Shown one piece after another: positions 3,379 through 5,725 of a stretch of 5,725 nt of DNA (positions within the stretch are counted from its first letter, which is position 1; the number at the start of each line of letters is the position of its first letter). The notes under the pieces were generated by a model. The model was not told where the DNA came from, did no database searches, and worked only from the letters and a program-made list of their open reading frames with translations. Made by a program: the position numbers and the translations under genes. The DNA is from Gardnerella kenyensis (GTDB taxonomy: Bacteria; Actinomycetota; Actinomycetes; Actinomycetales; Bifidobacteriaceae): NCBI GenBank assembly GCA_003585735.1, contig NQOH01000005.1, positions 60,334-66,058 on the forward strand, given 5' to 3'.

Positions 3379-5725
3379 ATGGTTGAGGCAAAACACCAAT
3401 CTGAGGCTGGGAAAGCTGATAACGCTGATGCTATTGACGATGTTGCGTTAGCAGCTCAACAGGAAGTTGACAATCTTGTTGAAAAAGCAGCTCATGCTCT
3501 TGACGAATTTGAAAATCTTAATCAAAAACAAATTGACCACATTGTTGCTAAAGCTTCAGTTGCAGCGTTAAATAAGCACTTAGTTCTCGCAAAAATGGCA
3601 GTTGACGAAACTGGACGTGGCTTGGTAGAAGATAAAGCTACAAAAAATATTTTTGCTTGCGAGCATATTACGCATTATTTAGCAGGGCAGCGCACTGTTG
3701 GAATTATTCGCGAAGACGATGTTCTAGGTATTGATGAGATTGCTGAACCAGTTGGTATTGTTGCTGGCGTAACTCCAGTAACTAACCCAACTTCTACCGC
3801 AATTTTTAAGTCCTTAATTGCACTTAAAACTCGTTGCCCAATTATTTTTGGTTTCCATCCTTTCGCTCAAAAGTGTTCTGCTGAAGCTGCTCGAATTGTT
3901 CGTGATGCCGCTGTAGCTGCTGGCGCTCCAAAAGATTGCATTCAGTGGATTGAACATCCTTCTATTGCTGCAACCGGCGCTTTAATGAAGCATCCGAAGA
4001 TTGCAACTATTCTTGCAACCGGCGGACCTGGAATGGTTAAAGCTGCGTATTCTTCCGGTAAGCCAGCTCTTGGCGTAGGTGCTGGAAACGCTCCTGCTTA
4101 CGTTGATTCCGACGTTGATATTTCGCGCGCTGCAAACGATTTGATTCTTTCTAAGCATTTTGATTACGGCATGATTTGCGCAACTGAGCAGGCAATTATT
4201 GCGCATAAGGATGTTTATGATCCTTTGCTTCGCGAATTAAAGCGACGCAAGGCTTATGTTGTAAATGCCGAGGAAAAAGCAAAGCTTGAGCAGTACATGT
4301 TTGGATGCACTTCGTATTCCGGCAATACTCCAAAGCTTAATTCGGTGGTTCCAGGAAAATCTCCACAATATATTGCGCACGAAGCCGGCTTCGAAATTCC
4401 AGAAGATGCTGTGATTTTGATTGCCGAGTGCAAAGAAGTTGGCGAAATGGAACCGCTTACTATGGAAAAGCTTGCTCCTGTGCATGCAATGTTGCGAGCA
4501 GAAAATAAGGAGCAAGGCTTTGAAATGTGCGAGCAAATGCTTGTGCATGGAGCCGGTCACACTGCTGTAATTCACACGAATAATCAAGATCTTGTGCGCG
4601 AATACGGCGTTCGTATGCATGCATGCCGTATTATTTGGAATTCTCCTGGCTCTCTTGGCGGAGTTGGAGATATTTACAATTCGATTGCTCCGTCGCTTAC
4701 GCTTGGTTGCGGTTCATACGGTGGCAATTCTGTTTCCGGCAACGTACAAGCTGTAAATCTTCTTAATATTAAGCGAATCGCACGAAGGAATAATAATATG
4801 CAATGGTTTAAGATTCCGGCCAAAACATATTTTGAGCCGAATGCTGTTCGTTATTTGCGAGATATGTATGGTATTGAGCGCGCAGTTATTGTGTGCGATA
4901 AGGTTATGGAACAGCTGGGAGTAGTCGATAAGATTATTGATCAGTTGCGTGCGCGTGATAATCGCGTCACTTTCCGCATTATTGATTACGTTGAGCCTGA
5001 GCCAAGCGTGGAAACTGTTGAGCGCGGCGCTGAGATGATGCGTGAGGAGTTCCAGCCGGATACCATTATTGCTGTTGGCGGCGGTTCTCCAATGGATGCT
5101 TCGAAGATTATGTGGCTTATGTATGAGCATCCGGAGATTTCTTTCGCTGATTTGCGCGAAAAGTTCTTCGATATTCGTAAGCGTGCTTTTAAGATTCCGC
5201 CTCTTGGAAGTAAAGCTAAGTTGGTGTGCATCCCAACTTCTTCCGGAACTGGTTCCGAAGTTACGCCTTTTGCTGTTATTACTGATCACAAAACGGGTTA
5301 TAAGTATCCTGTAACTGATTACGCTTTGACGCCATCTGTTGCAATTGTCGATCCTGTGCTTGCGCGCACTCAGCCGCGTCGCTTGGCTTGCGATTCTGGT
5401 TTCGATGCTTTGACGCATTCTATGGAAGCTTATGTGTCTGTTTACGCAAATGATTTCACAGACGCAATGGCATTGCACGCAGCTAAACTTATTTGGGAAA
5501 ATCTTAACGATTCTGTCAACTCTGAAGACTCGGAACGTAAGATTGAAGCGCAAGAAAAAATGCATAATGCTGCAACGATGGCAGGTATGGCATTTGGTTC
5601 TGCATTCCTTGGAATGTGCCATGCTATGGCTCATACTATCGGCGCTTTGTGCCATGTGGTTCATGGTCATACGAATGCAATTTTGTTGCCATATGTGATT
5701 CGATACAATGGCCGTATTCCTCAGG
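3379..5725 (+). CDS. adhE: bifunctional acetaldehyde-CoA/alcohol dehydrogenase, 5' part
   Basis: Reduces acetyl-CoA to acetaldehyde and then ethanol, oxidising two NADH in fermentation; the family forms cytoplasmic filaments (spirosomes). The frame is open from ATG 3379 to the window end, 782 codons; the family has about 870-910, so roughly 100-130 C-terminal residues are missing. After a charged N-terminal stretch (1-45) comes the CoA-acylating aldehyde dehydrogenase domain: GGPGMVKAAYSSGKPALGVG (215-234) and catalytic Cys267 in DYGMICATEQ. A linker near 460-475 leads to the iron-dependent alcohol dehydrogenase domain: GGGSPMDASK (567-576), PTSSGTGSEVTPF (619-631), and the expected iron ligands Asp676 and His680 (FDALTH), His748 (GMCHAMAH) and His762 (VHGH). 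No stop or frameshift is visible. The sequence closely resembles Bifidobacterium AdhE as I remember it. It stands apart from the ribosomal operon behind its terminator and is probably under Rex control. Confidence 0.97.
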   Translation, partial: MVEAKHQSEAGKADNADAIDDVALAAQQEVDNLVEKAAHALDEFENLNQKQIDHIVAKASVAALNKHLVLAKMAVDETGRGLVEDKATKNIFACEHITHYLAGQRTVGIIREDDVLGIDEIAEPVGIVAGVTPVTNPTSTAIFKSLIALKTRCPIIFGFHPFAQKCSAEAARIVRDAAVAAGAPKDCIQWIEHPSIAATGALMKHPKIATILATGGPGMVKAAYSSGKPALGVGAGNAPAYVDSDVDISRAANDLILSKHFDYGMICATEQAIIAHKDVYDPLLRELKRRKAYVVNAEEKAKLEQYMFGCTSYSGNTPKLNSVVPGKSPQYIAHEAGFEIPEDAVILIAECKEVGEMEPLTMEKLAPVHAMLRAENKEQGFEMCEQMLVHGAGHTAVIHTNNQDLVREYGVRMHACRIIWNSPGSLGGVGDIYNSIAPSLTLGCGSYGGNSVSGNVQAVNLLNIKRIARRNNNMQWFKIPAKTYFEPNAVRYLRDMYGIERAVIVCDKVMEQLGVVDKIIDQLRARDNRVTFRIIDYVEPEPSVETVERGAEMMREEFQPDTIIAVGGGSPMDASKIMWLMYEHPEISFADLREKFFDIRKRAFKIPPLGSKAKLVCIPTSSGTGSEVTPFAVITDHKTGYKYPVTDYALTPSVAIVDPVLARTQPRRLACDSGFDALTHSMEAYVSVYANDFTDAMALHAAKLIWENLNDSVNSEDSERKIEAQEKMHNAATMAGMAFGSAFLGMCHAMAHTIGALCHVVHGHTNAILLPYVIRYNGRIPQ

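Noticed and set aside
4714..5670. 318-codon open frame on the minus strand opposite adhE
   Set aside because: It mirrors the conserved alcohol dehydrogenase domain, gives a low-complexity His/Ser/Asn/Arg-rich protein, and has no ribosome binding site that I can see. Treated as a shadow of adhE.

Overview
The window carries four genes, all on the + strand: the 3' part of a 4-alpha-glucanotransferase gene (malQ), the ribosomal protein pair rplM-rpsI (L13, S9), and the 5' part of a bifunctional acetaldehyde/alcohol dehydrogenase gene (adhE). From memory, the L13, S9 and especially the AdhE protein sequences closely resemble those of Bifidobacterium. The base composition is AT-richer than in most bifidobacteria, with A/T-rich spacers. 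This points to a low-GC member of the Bifidobacteriaceae such as Gardnerella. No database search was possible, so this is an inference.

Layout: malQ enters from the left edge already in frame and stops at 1791-1793. A 281-base spacer (1794-2074) follows. It holds an AT-rich inverted repeat, a candidate promoter, two consecutive long imperfect hairpins (1877-1937 and 1940-1993), and a 17-codon ORF (2006-2059) in frame with rplM that stops just before its ribosome binding site. rplM (GTG start at 2075) and rpsI (ATG at 2542) are 17 bases apart and form a classical two-gene operon, closed by a strong intrinsic terminator at 3053-3087. The next spacer (to 3378) is very AT-rich. It contains a near-helically phased ACAAATAA repeat cluster and a perfect 16-bp TGTGA-N6-TCACA palindrome of the kind bound by the redox repressor Rex (or a CRP-family regulator). 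adhE then starts at 3379 behind a near-perfect Shine-Dalgarno and runs off the right edge with 782 codons visible.

Function: malQ rearranges maltooligosaccharides, feeding glucan breakdown. AdhE regenerates NAD+ by reducing acetyl-CoA to ethanol at the other end of fermentative metabolism. The ribosomal operon between them is independent housekeeping. All recognised catalytic residues of MalQ and AdhE within the window are present, and no gene looks broken.

There is no mobile element, CRISPR array, tRNA/rRNA or defence system, and I see no wholly new multi-gene system. The least explained parts are the structured rplM leader with its small in-frame ORF and the operator region of adhE.
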